Part shown: piece after piece, positions 50,490 to 59,264 of the stretch | How positions within the stretch are numbered: position 1 is the first letter of the stretch | Layout of the letters: each line of letters opens with the position of its first letter | Source of the DNA: 62-47 sp039808365 | Lineage (GTDB): Bacteria; Pseudomonadota; Alphaproteobacteria; Rhizobiales; Xanthobacteraceae | Assembly (NCBI GenBank): GCA_039808365.1 | Contig: JBDHSX010000004.1 | Span: forward strand, 24,234 to 88,233 | Length of the DNA stretch: 64,000 bases | Reading direction: 5' to 3' | Program-made: the position numbers and the translations under genes | The notes under the pieces: model-generated | The model's database searches: none | What the model saw: only the letters and a program-made list of their open reading frames with translations | What the model was told of the DNA's origin: nothing

Positions 50490-51365
50490 ATGGACGCGCT
50501 GGCGCAGAACCTCGTGTCCGCTCTGATCTCGGGCGCCATCTACGGCGTTGCCGGTCTCGGTTTCACCGTGGTGTACAACGCGACGAAGATCATGAATTTC
50601 GCTCAGGGCGAATTTCTCATGATGGGCGCGCTGATCTCCGCCTTTTTCGTCACCTCGTTCGGGCTGCATATCGTCCTCGCCATCGGGATCGCAACCATCG
50701 CGACGGTCATGCTCGGCGTCATTCTCGATCGATGGGTCATCCAACTCGGCCGCCGCAAGACACCCCTGAACGCGGTCATGATCACGCTCGGCGCGGCGAT
50801 CACGTTCCGCGGGCTCGCGGTGGTCGTGATTGGCCGGGATGTTCTGTTCGAGCCGCCGTTCGGCGGCATTCCGACGATCACCTTCGGCAATGTCTACCTG
50901 TCCAGCCAGGGCGTCTGGATTCTGTTGATGCTGATCGTCTTCAGTCTCGGTCTGTCCTACATGTTCAGCAAAACGCGGATCGGCATGTCGATGCGCGCCG
51001 CCAGCGACAATCCGCGTGCCGCCATGCTTTGTGGAATTGATTCGCGGTGGACGTCCACGCTTGCGTTCGGCATCGCGGCCGCGACCGGAGCGATCGCCGG
51101 GGCTTTCGTGGCCCCGATCTCGTCGGCCTTCTATGAGAGCGGCCTTTTTTTCAGCCTGAAAGGCTTCGCGTCGGCCATGCTCGGCGGTCTGGGCAATCCG
51201 GTGGGCGCCATCATCGGCGGCATGCTGATCGGTCTTATCGAGACGTTTTCGGCGGGCTATCTCACGTCCGTCTATAAGGATGCGGTCGCGTTGACGGTGC
51301 TGATCCTCGTTCTGCTGGCGATGCCCGATGGCCTTTTCGGTCGCGCGCAAGTGAAGCGTGTGTAG
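50490..51365 (+). CDS. Liv-type ABC transporter permease (LivH-like)
   Basis: 291 residues, eight or so helices, with VYNATKIMNFAQGEFLMMGALISAFF at the N-terminus and the LivH-typical AMLGGLGNPVGAIIGGMLIGLIE before the C-terminal helix. One of the two channel subunits of the importer. Confidence 0.95.
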   Translation: MDALAQNLVSALISGAIYGVAGLGFTVVYNATKIMNFAQGEFLMMGALISAFFVTSFGLHIVLAIGIATIATVMLGVILDRWVIQLGRRKTPLNAVMITLGAAITFRGLAVVVIGRDVLFEPPFGGIPTITFGNVYLSSQGVWILLMLIVFSLGLSYMFSKTRIGMSMRAASDNPRAAMLCGIDSRWTSTLAFGIAAATGAIAGAFVAPISSAFYESGLFFSLKGFASAMLGGLGNPVGAIIGGMLIGLIETFSAGYLTSVYKDAVALTVLILVLLAMPDGLFGRAQVKRV

Positions 51366-51369
51366 CCCG

Positions 51370-52362
51370 ATGGTGGTCAAGGCCGAGCTCAAGGCGGTAT
51401 TGGCGGCGGCGGGGATTGTGCTGCTTGCCTTTGTTCTCGCTCCCAGCGATTTTCACCTGACGGTGCTCACCATTGCCGCGCTTCACGGCATAGCCGCGGT
51501 TGCGCTTTCGCTTGCGTTCGGGTGCGCCGGCGTCATTTCGCTCGGTTCGGCCGCCTTTTTCGGCATCGGCGCGTATGGGGTCGCCTTCGCCGTGCAGAAG
51601 GCCGGCATCCCGACATTCGCGGCGCTCGCGTTGGCGACATTGCTCGCGGGCGCTTGCGGCTATCTGCTGGCCCGGCCGCTGCTGCGGCTCGACAGTCACT
51701 ACCTGGCGATGGCGACGCTGGCGCTGGGCGTGGTCGCCTATATTGTCTTTGGGCAGGCGCGTCCTCTAACCGGCGGTTTTGATCCCGGCATCACCGGCGT
51801 TCCTCCCTTGCAGATTTTCGGCTTTCAACTGGCCGGCCCCCGAAAGATGTATTGGGTGAGCTGGACGACGCTGCTGCTGGTCTGCGTCATCGGATTCAAT
51901 CTGGTGCACAGCGCCCGAGGGCGGGCGATGCGCGCGTTGCGATCGTCGGAGATCGCGACGTCGTGCCTGGGAGTCGATACGGTCGGCCTCCGCGTGATGG
52001 TGTTCTCACTTTCCACCGCGCTGACCGGGCTGGCGGGCGGCCTTTATGCATTTTTCATGGGCTCCTTCGCCGCGACGGCGTTCGAGCCCGGATTTTCAAT
52101 CGATATCCTGATGATGGTTCTGGTCGGTTCGACATCGACCTTGTGGGGCGCCGTCGTGGGGGCGCTCGCCATTACCATTCTGCCCAACCTTCTGGAGGGC
52201 TTCGAGCTCTACAAATTGCTGGTGTTCGGCCTGACCATGATGGCGATCATGGTGTTTTTTCCGGATGGACTGGTGCAGAGCGTCATCGACGGCGTCAGGA
52301 GTTTGAGACGCAAGCCGTCGGAGGAGACTTCGATTCTGCGCCGGCCCGGATCGCCGCTATGA
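51370..52362 (+). CDS. Liv-type ABC transporter permease (LivM-like)
   Basis: 330 residues from ATG 51370, with LivM features FGCAGVISLGSAAFFGIGAYGVAF, HYLAMATLALGVVAYIVFGQ and GRAMRALRSSEIATSCLGVD. The second channel subunit. The ribosome site is weak, consistent with coupling to livH, whose stop is 4 bp upstream. The TGA overlaps the livG start. Confidence 0.93.
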   Translation: MVVKAELKAVLAAAGIVLLAFVLAPSDFHLTVLTIAALHGIAAVALSLAFGCAGVISLGSAAFFGIGAYGVAFAVQKAGIPTFAALALATLLAGACGYLLARPLLRLDSHYLAMATLALGVVAYIVFGQARPLTGGFDPGITGVPPLQIFGFQLAGPRKMYWVSWTTLLLVCVIGFNLVHSARGRAMRALRSSEIATSCLGVDTVGLRVMVFSLSTALTGLAGGLYAFFMGSFAATAFEPGFSIDILMMVLVGSTSTLWGAVVGALAITILPNLLEGFELYKLLVFGLTMMAIMVFFPDGLVQSVIDGVRSLRRKPSEETSILRRPGSPL

Positions 52363-53135
52363 GTCTTGTCATCGACAATATAACGAAACGCTTCGGTGGC
52401 ATCGCGGCCGTGGATGGCGTCTCGTTCCAGGCGACCGCCGGCAGGATCACCGCGCTGATCGGGCCGAACGGCGCGGGCAAGACCAGCATCCTGAATCTCA
52501 TTTCGGGGGTGGCGTTTGCCGACAGCGGCAGGGTCGAACTGAATGGCGAGGACATCAGCGGCCGGCCCGCCTGGGTGCGAGCGCGCAAGGGGCTGGCCCG
52601 CACGTTCCAGACCCCGCAATTGTTCGAAGGCATGACGGTGCTTGAGACGGTGATGGTCGGCTGTCATGGCCGGGCGCGCAGCGGACTGTTTTCCGTATTG
52701 GCGCGGACGCCGTCGGTCGAGCGGGAGGAGGAGATGCTTCGCAAGGAAGCCGAGCGGGCCCTCGACTATGCCGGCGTTCCTGCGATGTTGTGGCACCGTA
52801 TCGCGGCCGAGCTCGCCTACGGAATTCAGCGGCGCATAGAGATTGCGCGCGCGGTCGCGATGAGCGCGACCACGTTCCTGCTCGATGAACCGGCCGCGGG
52901 TCTCAATCATTCCGAGACGCATGAACTGTCCGATCTTCTGCTGCGGCTGAAGGCCGATGGAAAGTGCCTGTTGCTCATCGAGCATGACATGGACATGGTC
53001 ATGAGCATCTCCGACCACCTGGTGGCGATGAATTTCGGCCGCAAGATCGCGGAAGGCGATTCGCGCGAAATCCAGACTCATCCTGATGTTCTGGAAGCCT
53101 ATCTCGGCGTGGAGCTCGACGATGCTCAGGGTTGA
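52359..53135 (+). CDS. Liv-type ABC transporter ATP-binding protein (LivG-like)
   Basis: 258 residues from ATG 52359 (ATGA overlap with livM). Walker A GPNGAGKTSILNLISG, Q-loop ARTFQTPQLFEGMTV, signature LAYGIQRRIEIARAVA (an Ile where most LivG have Gln), Walker B TTFLLDEPAAGLNHSE, H-loop LIEHDMDMVM. Its end overlaps livF by 14 bp. Confidence 0.94.
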   Translation: MSLVIDNITKRFGGIAAVDGVSFQATAGRITALIGPNGAGKTSILNLISGVAFADSGRVELNGEDISGRPAWVRARKGLARTFQTPQLFEGMTVLETVMVGCHGRARSGLFSVLARTPSVEREEEMLRKEAERALDYAGVPAMLWHRIAAELAYGIQRRIEIARAVAMSATTFLLDEPAAGLNHSETHELSDLLLRLKADGKCLLLIEHDMDMVMSISDHLVAMNFGRKIAEGDSREIQTHPDVLEAYLGVELDDAQG

Positions 53136-53829
53136 TTCCTTGGTCGTCAACTATGGCGCCGTCGCGGCCCTGAAAGGGGTTTCGCTTCAGGTCGGAAAGG
53201 GAGAGATCGTGACGCTGATCGGCGCCAATGGCGCCGGCAAATCCACGCTCCTGAACGCCATCAGCAAGGTCGTCGCCGTCCGCTCGGGTCAGGTGTGGCT
53301 GGATCAGACGCCGCTGCACAAACTGCATGGATGCGTTGTCGCGTCCCACGGCGTGGTGCAGGTGCCGGAGGGGCGTCAGGTTTTCAAGGACATGACCGTC
53401 TTCGAAAACCTGACGATGGGCGGATATCGGCGGAGCGGGGCGGAGAACGCGGAAATGTACGAGAAGGTTTTCTCGATGTTTCCGAGGCTTGCCGAGCGGC
53501 GCAGGCAACTTGCGGGGCTGATGTCCGGAGGCGAGCAGCAGATGCTCGCGATCGGACGCGCGCTGATGGCGAGGCCCCGTGTTCTCCTGCTGGATGAACC
53601 ATCGATGGGCCTTGCGCCGCTGATCGTCGTTGACATTTTCAAGGTGCTGAAGCGCCTCAATGACGAGGGACAGACGATCCTGCTCGTCGAACAAAACGCC
53701 CGCGCCGCGCTGAAGCTCGCGGGGCGCGCCTATGTCATCGCCAACGGTGAAATCACCCATCAGGGACAGGCGTCGGCGATGCTCGATGATCCGCATGTGC
53801 GGACGACTTATCTAGGTATCAAACACTGA
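53122..53829 (+). CDS. Liv-type ABC transporter ATP-binding protein (LivF-like)
   Basis: 235 residues from ATG 53122. Walker A GANGAGKSTLLNAI, VPEGRQVFKDMTVFENL, signature MSGGEQQMLAIGRALMARP, Walker B LLLDEPSMGLAPL, H-loop LLVEQNARAALKLAGRAYVI. It completes the importer. Confidence 0.95.
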   Translation: MLRVDSLVVNYGAVAALKGVSLQVGKGEIVTLIGANGAGKSTLLNAISKVVAVRSGQVWLDQTPLHKLHGCVVASHGVVQVPEGRQVFKDMTVFENLTMGGYRRSGAENAEMYEKVFSMFPRLAERRRQLAGLMSGGEQQMLAIGRALMARPRVLLLDEPSMGLAPLIVVDIFKVLKRLNDEGQTILLVEQNARAALKLAGRAYVIANGEITHQGQASAMLDDPHVRTTYLGIKH

Positions 53830-53842
53830 GAGGAAGTAGAGA

Positions 53843-54832
53843 ATGGCGCCCATCCGCGTAGTTATTTTCGGTCTTGGAACGGTCGGCCAGGAAGTCGCGC
53901 GCGCTCTTTTGACGAAGAAGGGCGTGCAAATCGTCGGCGCGATCGACAAGGGGCCGGCGGCCGGCCAGGATCTCGGAAACATCATCGGCGGATCACCGCT
54001 CGGCGTGACGGTCGCCGGCGACGCGTCGTTCCTTGAACGGATCAAGGCCGATGTGATGATCCATTCGACGACCACCAAAGTGAAGGATGTCTACGCGCAA
54101 ATCCTTCCGGCGATCACCAGCGGCTGCAACGTCATCACGGCCGGCGAGGAAATTTCCAGCCCATATGTGTATGATGAGGAATACGCCACGAAGCTCGACG
54201 AGGTCGCCAAGGCGAACAAGGTTCGGGTTCTCGGCACCGGCTTGTGGCCGACCTGGATGGATATCGATCTGCCGCTTCTGCTCAGCGCCGGTTCTCGAAA
54301 CGTCACCTTTGTCCGCTACGCTCGCAAATCGGATTTCCGGCCATACATGAACAGCGTGGTGGCCAAGCATTTCGGCGTCGGCGTCACCAGAAGCGAATTC
54401 GAGAAGCAAACAAGCGCCGGCGTTATCGTCGGACATGTCGGATTCGAAGGCTCCTTTGAGCGGCTGAGCCGCTATTTCGGCTGGAATATCGATGCCATCG
54501 AGAAGACCGTTCAGCCGATTTATGGCGATGACGGCATCTCGCATGCGGTGGAGACGTCCGCGGTCGCCAAGGAGAAAGGGCGCGTCCGGGCGGAAATGTC
54601 CCTGCACGCCGCCACCCGACCGGACATCGAGAGTTCGGATGCCATCGAGATCCGGGGCGAGCCGGATATCCATATGACGATCGCGCCGGCGGTCGGCGGG
54701 CCCCGCCCGGTCGCGAATGTGCTGGTGAATCAAATTCCGTTCTGCCTGAGCAGCAAGCCCGGCGTGGTGATGCGGCCCACGGTGCAAGCGTTCGCGTTCG
54801 GCGCGGACTGCGCCTCGTTGGTTCACGCCTGA
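53843..54832 (+). CDS. DapB-like NAD(P)-dependent dehydrogenase (dihydrodipicolinate reductase family)
   Basis: 329 residues. Rossmann motif RVVIFGLGTVGQEVARALLTKKG, MIHSTTTKVKDVYAQILPAIT, NVITAGEEISSPYVYDEEYA and a C-terminal GGPRPVANVLVNQIPFCLSSKPG. It resembles the 2,4-diaminopentanoate-dehydrogenase/DapB-like amine or amino-acid dehydrogenases more than biosynthetic DapB (~270 residues). With the transporter and deacetylase around it, it may oxidatively deaminate an imported amine; this is inference. It lies 13 bp after livF. Confidence 0.8.
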   Translation: MAPIRVVIFGLGTVGQEVARALLTKKGVQIVGAIDKGPAAGQDLGNIIGGSPLGVTVAGDASFLERIKADVMIHSTTTKVKDVYAQILPAITSGCNVITAGEEISSPYVYDEEYATKLDEVAKANKVRVLGTGLWPTWMDIDLPLLLSAGSRNVTFVRYARKSDFRPYMNSVVAKHFGVGVTRSEFEKQTSAGVIVGHVGFEGSFERLSRYFGWNIDAIEKTVQPIYGDDGISHAVETSAVAKEKGRVRAEMSLHAATRPDIESSDAIEIRGEPDIHMTIAPAVGGPRPVANVLVNQIPFCLSSKPGVVMRPTVQAFAFGADCASLVHA

Positions 54833-54849
54833 TCCCGGAGGGCCGCGCC

Positions 54850-55872
54850 ATGAAGGTGATCTGGAACGACGCTCAGTTGGCTCATGACCCGCAGTTCTAT
54901 CTGATCCGCGGCAAGGCCACATCGAGTTACGAAGTCCCCGGCCGCGCCAGAGCGCTTCTCGACGCTTGCCGGCACATGGGGCTGACCATCGCCGATGCGC
55001 CACGCGCGCCAGGGGCGGCGATCGAGCGTGTCCACACGCCGGATTATATCGAGTTTCTCCAGCATGCTGCCGAGCAATGGCGCGCGGAGGGAGGGACCGA
55101 GATTCTTCCGACGATGCATCCGACGCCGGAGATGTTTCAGGACGGCGCGACGATTCCCCGGCACGTTCTTGGCCGCGCCGGCTGGTATGTGGTGGGGATC
55201 GGTGCTCCGATATCCGAACATACCTGGACCTCGATTGCAGCGGCCGCTGATTGCGCGGTGGAAGCGGCGCGTCAGGTGTCCGGCGGCGTTTCCGCCGCGT
55301 ATGCGCTGACCCGTCCGCCCGGACATCACGCCTATCCGGCAAGGGCGGGCGGCCACTGCTTCCTGAACAACGCGGCAATCGCGGCGGAGGAATTGCGTGC
55401 CGGCGGCGCCCGGAAGGTTGGTATCCTCGATATCGATGTTCACCACGGCAACGGGATACAGCATATCTTCTACCATCGTTCAGACGTCAGCACGGTCTCG
55501 ATCCATGGCGATCCCAACTATCAATATCCATGGTTCGTCGGGTATCCGGACGAGCGCGGCGCCGGAGCGGGAGAAGGACACAATCTGAATATCGCGCTCG
55601 GCCGCGCGGCTGGTGACGACGAATGGATCGCGGCGATATCGCAAGGCCTGGAAGCGCTTCAGTCATGCGATGTGCTCGTCCTCGCGCTCGGATTTGACAC
55701 GAGCAAGCATGAACCGCTCGGGTTTTTCGGCGTGTCCGATGACGCTTACGCGCGCGCCGGCGCGCTGGTGGCTAAAGCGCGCAAGCCTCTCGTGATCGTT
55801 CAGGAGGGGGGATACTGCGTCGAGGTTCTCGGCCAGCTTCTCACCAATTTTGTCACCGGAATGAAGGACTAG
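54850..55872 (+). CDS. Histone-deacetylase-family amidohydrolase (acetylpolyamine amidohydrolase-like)
   Basis: 340 residues. Zn-dependent deacetylase fold with the His pair TRPPGHHAYPARAGGHCFLN, Zn ligands Asp/His in DIDVHHGNGIQH and Asp in LGFDTSKHEPLG, and a C-terminal QEGGYCVEVLGQLL. Bacterial members deacetylate acetylpolyamines or other N-acetyl amines. It lies 17 bp after the DapB-like gene, suggesting successive steps on one acetylated amine. Confidence 0.92.
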   Translation: MKVIWNDAQLAHDPQFYLIRGKATSSYEVPGRARALLDACRHMGLTIADAPRAPGAAIERVHTPDYIEFLQHAAEQWRAEGGTEILPTMHPTPEMFQDGATIPRHVLGRAGWYVVGIGAPISEHTWTSIAAAADCAVEAARQVSGGVSAAYALTRPPGHHAYPARAGGHCFLNNAAIAAEELRAGGARKVGILDIDVHHGNGIQHIFYHRSDVSTVSIHGDPNYQYPWFVGYPDERGAGAGEGHNLNIALGRAAGDDEWIAAISQGLEALQSCDVLVLALGFDTSKHEPLGFFGVSDDAYARAGALVAKARKPLVIVQEGGYCVEVLGQLLTNFVTGMKD

Positions 55873-55893
55873 CCGTTAAGAGGAGTGTTGCGC

Positions 55894-57618
55894 GTGCCGG
55901 GCGAAAATACCACACGATCGGAAACGTCCATCGAGTGCGATCTTTTGGTGATCGGTTCCGGCGCATCCGGAATGACCGCGGCCATCGTCGGGCGCAAGCT
56001 CGGCGGCCTGGATGTCATTGTCGCGGAGAAGGAATCGGTTTTTGGCGGCACGACGGCCCTGTCAGGGGGATATCTCTGGATTCCGAACAACCCCTTGAGC
56101 CAAGCCGCCGGCGTCAGGGACAGTGTCGACGCCGCGCGCGACTACATCCGGCATGAAGCCGGCAATCACTTCAATGCGAAACATGTCGAGGCTTTCCTGC
56201 GTGACGGGCCGCGCATGGTGGCCTTCATGCATGACCAGACCGCGGTTCGCTTCGAAGCGGCGCCTGCCTTTTCGGACTATCATCCCGACGCGCCGGGTGG
56301 ATTGCCCGGCGGTCGCTCCATCCTCACCCAGCCGGTCGGGGCTTCGATCCTGGGGGCGGAATTGTCCAGGCTTCGTCCACCGCGGCCCGAGCTGACGCTC
56401 TTTGGGTTGACGATCGGTTCCGGCAAGGAGCTTTGGCATTTTTATCGGGCGACCCGTCGGGTCGGCTCCTTCGCCTATGTCATGAGGCGGCTCGCGAAGC
56501 ATGGCTTTGACGTCGCTCTCCATGGTCGCGGCATGTTGCTCACCAACGGCAACGCGCTGGCCGCGCGCCTTTACCGCACGGCCCGCGATTCCGACATTCC
56601 TGTCTGGCTCGACAGTCCCGTCAAGGAGCTGACGATCGACGGCGGCGTCGTCACCGGCGCCATCGTGCAGACGCCGCGCGGCATGAAGCGGATCGTCGCA
56701 AGGAGGGGCGTGGTGCTCGCGTGCGGCGGGTTTCCGCAGGATCTGTCGCGGCGGCAGCGGATTTATTTGCATGGCGCCGATTCGATCGCGCATGTGTCGG
56801 CGGCGAGTCCCGGCAATATTGGCGACGGCATCAAGCTCGGGGAAGCGGCTGGCGCGCGGATTGTCGAGGGCTACCCCAATGCGGCCGCCTGGGCGCCGGT
56901 CAGCCTGGTGCCGCGCAAGGACGGATCGAAGGGGCCGTTTCCGCATTTTATCGATCGCGGCAAGCCCGGTGTGATCGCGGTGCTTCGCAATGGTCGGCGC
57001 TTCGTCAACGAGGCCAACAGCTACCATGATTTCGTTCAGGGCATGATCAAGGCCACGCCGCCCGGCGCTCCGGTCGAAGCATTTCTGATTGCCGGCCACC
57101 GGACGCTGCGGCGCTATGGTCTGGGCTATGTGAAGCCCGCTCCGCTGCCGCTGAAGTCGTCAATCGATTCCGGCTATCTTCTGAAAGGGGAGACGATCGC
57201 CGAACTCGCGCGGATGGCCGGCATCGATGGCGCCGGCCTGGACGAAACCATTCAAAAGTGGAATTCGGACGTCGCGGGTGGCGAGGATCATTCGTTCGGG
57301 AAAGGCAGCACGGCCTATAACCGCTTTCACGGCGACCCCGAGGTGACGCCGAATCCTTGTCTCGCCGAAATTAGGGGACCGTATTACGCCATCCGTCTGG
57401 TTCCCGGCGACATCGGCACGTTTGCCGGTCTCAGAACCGATGAAAATGCCCGGGTTCTTGACGGCACCGGTGAACCCATTCCCCGGCTTTACGCGGTCGG
57501 CAACGACATGGCGAGCATACTCGGCGGCAACTATTCGGGCGGCGGCATCACGCTTGGTCCGGGAATGACGTTCGGTTTCATCGCCGGACGGCATATCGCC
57601 GGAGTTGGAGATCTCTAA
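55894..57618 (+). CDS. FAD-dependent oxidoreductase (fumarate reductase/ketosteroid dehydrogenase-like flavoprotein)
   Basis: 574 residues from GTG 55894 (AGAGGAG 8 nt upstream; GTG 55885 and TTG 55888 are alternatives). FAD motif CDLLVIGSGASGMTAAIVGRKLGG, GGTTALSGGYLWIPNN, RGVVLACGGFPQD and a C-terminal GNYSGGGITLGPGMTFGFIAGRH with YAVGNDMASI. It dehydrogenates a substrate across a C-C bond, or reduces an enone. It ends the second catabolic module. Confidence 0.88.
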   Translation: MPGENTTRSETSIECDLLVIGSGASGMTAAIVGRKLGGLDVIVAEKESVFGGTTALSGGYLWIPNNPLSQAAGVRDSVDAARDYIRHEAGNHFNAKHVEAFLRDGPRMVAFMHDQTAVRFEAAPAFSDYHPDAPGGLPGGRSILTQPVGASILGAELSRLRPPRPELTLFGLTIGSGKELWHFYRATRRVGSFAYVMRRLAKHGFDVALHGRGMLLTNGNALAARLYRTARDSDIPVWLDSPVKELTIDGGVVTGAIVQTPRGMKRIVARRGVVLACGGFPQDLSRRQRIYLHGADSIAHVSAASPGNIGDGIKLGEAAGARIVEGYPNAAAWAPVSLVPRKDGSKGPFPHFIDRGKPGVIAVLRNGRRFVNEANSYHDFVQGMIKATPPGAPVEAFLIAGHRTLRRYGLGYVKPAPLPLKSSIDSGYLLKGETIAELARMAGIDGAGLDETIQKWNSDVAGGEDHSFGKGSTAYNRFHGDPEVTPNPCLAEIRGPYYAIRLVPGDIGTFAGLRTDENARVLDGTGEPIPRLYAVGNDMASILGGNYSGGGITLGPGMTFGFIAGRHIAGVGDL

Positions 57619-57629
57619 AATCGAATTGC

Positions 57630-57643
57630 CGACTCTTGAGTCG
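57630..57643. promoter_or_regulatory. Operator palindrome before the TetR gene at 57675
   Basis: CGACTC-TT-GAGTCG, a perfect 6-2-6 inverted repeat 31 bp before the start. With the two following bases it matches the site at 58374-58389 at 13 of 16 positions, suggesting both are bound by the same regulator. Confidence 0.6.
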
Positions 57644-57674
57644 AGTGGCTATAAGGTCCCTTGAGGGAGATCTG

Positions 57675-58322
57675 ATGGCCCGATGGAGCAACGCAGTCGC
57701 CAGCGCCACCGAACTCAAGAAATTGAGGGAGGATGCGCTCTATCGCGAAGCCGCCAAGGCGTTTCGCAAGAACGGCTATCACGGCACCGCGCTTGAGGAC
57801 ATCGCCGAGGGGCTCGGGATCAGCAAGCCGACGCTGTACCACTACGTCAAGAACAAGCGCGATCTTTTCTATCAATGCCATCTGGCCGGCGCGGAACAGG
57901 CGATCTCGACCATCTGTCATGACACCGCCCTCAACGGTCTCGAACGGCTGCGCCGCACGATTTCGAGCTATGTTCAGTCGATGATCGGCGAGAATAGCTA
58001 TAGCGTTATTATTCTTGAGGAAAAATCGCTAACCCCGGTTCAGCTCACCCGCGTCATCCATGAGCGTGACAAGTTTGAGAGTGCCTTGATCGAGATGGTC
58101 CTGAAGGGCCAGGCCGAGGGGTTGATCCTGCCCGGAGAGGCGCGATTTGTGGTGTTCAATGTCCTCGGCGCGGTGAACTGGGTGACGAAATGGTATCGGC
58201 CCGGCGGCCAATGGACCGTTGAGGAAGTTGGCGAGGGGATCGCCGGATTCGTCTGCCGCGGCCTGGCGGCGCCGGGCGTCGGTCCGATTCAAGGCAGCCG
58301 TCTGTTTACGCCCACCCTTTGA
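57675..58322 (+). CDS. TetR-family regulator of the livGFKHM/acyl-CoA ligase module
   Basis: 215 residues from ATG 57675 (TTGAGGGAGA upstream). HTH: ALYREAAKAFRKNGYHGTALEDIAEGLGISKPTLYHYVKNKRDLF (pieces GYHGTALEDIAEGLG and SKPTLYHYVKNK). The ligand domain ends VGEGIAGFVCRGLAAPG, typical of the TetR regulators of fatty-acid or aromatic-acid degradation. Matching palindromes lie before itself and 74 bp before the livG start. Confidence 0.92.
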   Translation: MARWSNAVASATELKKLREDALYREAAKAFRKNGYHGTALEDIAEGLGISKPTLYHYVKNKRDLFYQCHLAGAEQAISTICHDTALNGLERLRRTISSYVQSMIGENSYSVIILEEKSLTPVQLTRVIHERDKFESALIEMVLKGQAEGLILPGEARFVVFNVLGAVNWVTKWYRPGGQWTVEEVGEGIAGFVCRGLAAPGVGPIQGSRLFTPTL

Positions 58323-58373
58323 TCGCATGTCGTTGCCTTTTCAGGATCGGGCGGATTTGTCGCGCCTATTATT

Positions 58374-58387
58374 CGACTTTAAAGTCG
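58374..58387. promoter_or_regulatory. Operator palindrome before the livGFKHM operon
   Basis: CGACTT-TA-AAGTCG, a perfect 14-bp palindrome in the 138-bp gap between the TetR gene and livG; same half-site pattern (CGACT) as at 57630. The downstream ATP-binding protein starts at GTG 58461. Confidence 0.65.
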
Positions 58388-58460
58388 AGAAGCCGTTTTT
58401 GGAGTTGACAGGCAAGTCGCCATCCTCAAGATTCCGGCCGATTTTGACCGGGTACTGATC

Positions 58461-59264
58461 GTGACCACTGCGACCGCCAACCGAGCCACCCAGCAGGATG
58501 TGCTGCTCAGCGCCGACGCCATTTCAAAGCGATTTGGCGGCGTTCAGGCGCTCAAGGACGTATCGTTTGCGATCGGCCGGAAGGAGGTCGTTGGTCTCAT
58601 CGGGCCGAACGGGTCGGGCAAGTCGACCTGCGTCAACCTGTTGTCCGGCCTTCTGCCGGTCAGCGGGGGTCAGGTCCGCTTCAAGGGCGATGTCATCACC
58701 GGGCGTCCCATCTACGACGTGGTCGCCAGGGGATTGGCGCGCACGTTTCAGGCAACCCAGGTCTTCCCTGAATATACCGCGCGTCAGAACGTCCTGATCG
58801 GCTGCCATTCGCTGTTCAAGAGCGGGGCTTTCGGCGCGATTTCCCGCGCCTCTCATGCGGTCAGCGAATATCACGCGATGGCGGCGCAGGCGGACGACGT
58901 GCTGGATTTCGTCGGCCTCGGCGAACGGAAGGAGCAGATCGCCGCGACGCTGTCGGCCGCCGAGCAGCGCCTGCTGATGATCGCGGTCGCGCTCGCCGCC
59001 AAGCCTGATCTGATCCTGCTCGACGAGCCCGCCGCCGGCATGGTGGCTGGCGAGCGTCGCGCGCTGGCACGCATCATTCGCGATCTTCCGCAGCGCGGCA
59101 CCAGCGCGCTGGTGATCGAGCATCACATGGGTCTGATCATGGAAGTGTGCGATCGCATCGTCGTGTTGAATTTTGGCCAGAAGATCGCCGAAGGCACCCC
59201 TGCCGAGATACGCGGGAACCAGGCCGTCATCGACGCTTATCTGGGACATCGCGATCATGCTTGA
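58461..59264 (+). CDS. Liv-type ABC transporter ATP-binding protein (LivG-like)
   Basis: 267 residues from GTG 58461. Walker A GPNGSGKSTCVNLLSG, ARTFQATQVFPEYTARQNV, signature LSAAEQRLLMIAVALAAKP (a degenerate ABC signature), Walker B LILLDEPAAGMVAGE, H-loop LVIEHHMGLIMEVCDRI. First gene of livGFKHM, an order different from the upstream livKHMGF set. It overlaps livF by 8 bp. Confidence 0.92.
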   Translation: MTTATANRATQQDVLLSADAISKRFGGVQALKDVSFAIGRKEVVGLIGPNGSGKSTCVNLLSGLLPVSGGQVRFKGDVITGRPIYDVVARGLARTFQATQVFPEYTARQNVLIGCHSLFKSGAFGAISRASHAVSEYHAMAAQADDVLDFVGLGERKEQIAATLSAAEQRLLMIAVALAAKPDLILLDEPAAGMVAGERRALARIIRDLPQRGTSALVIEHHMGLIMEVCDRIVVLNFGQKIAEGTPAEIRGNQAVIDAYLGHRDHA

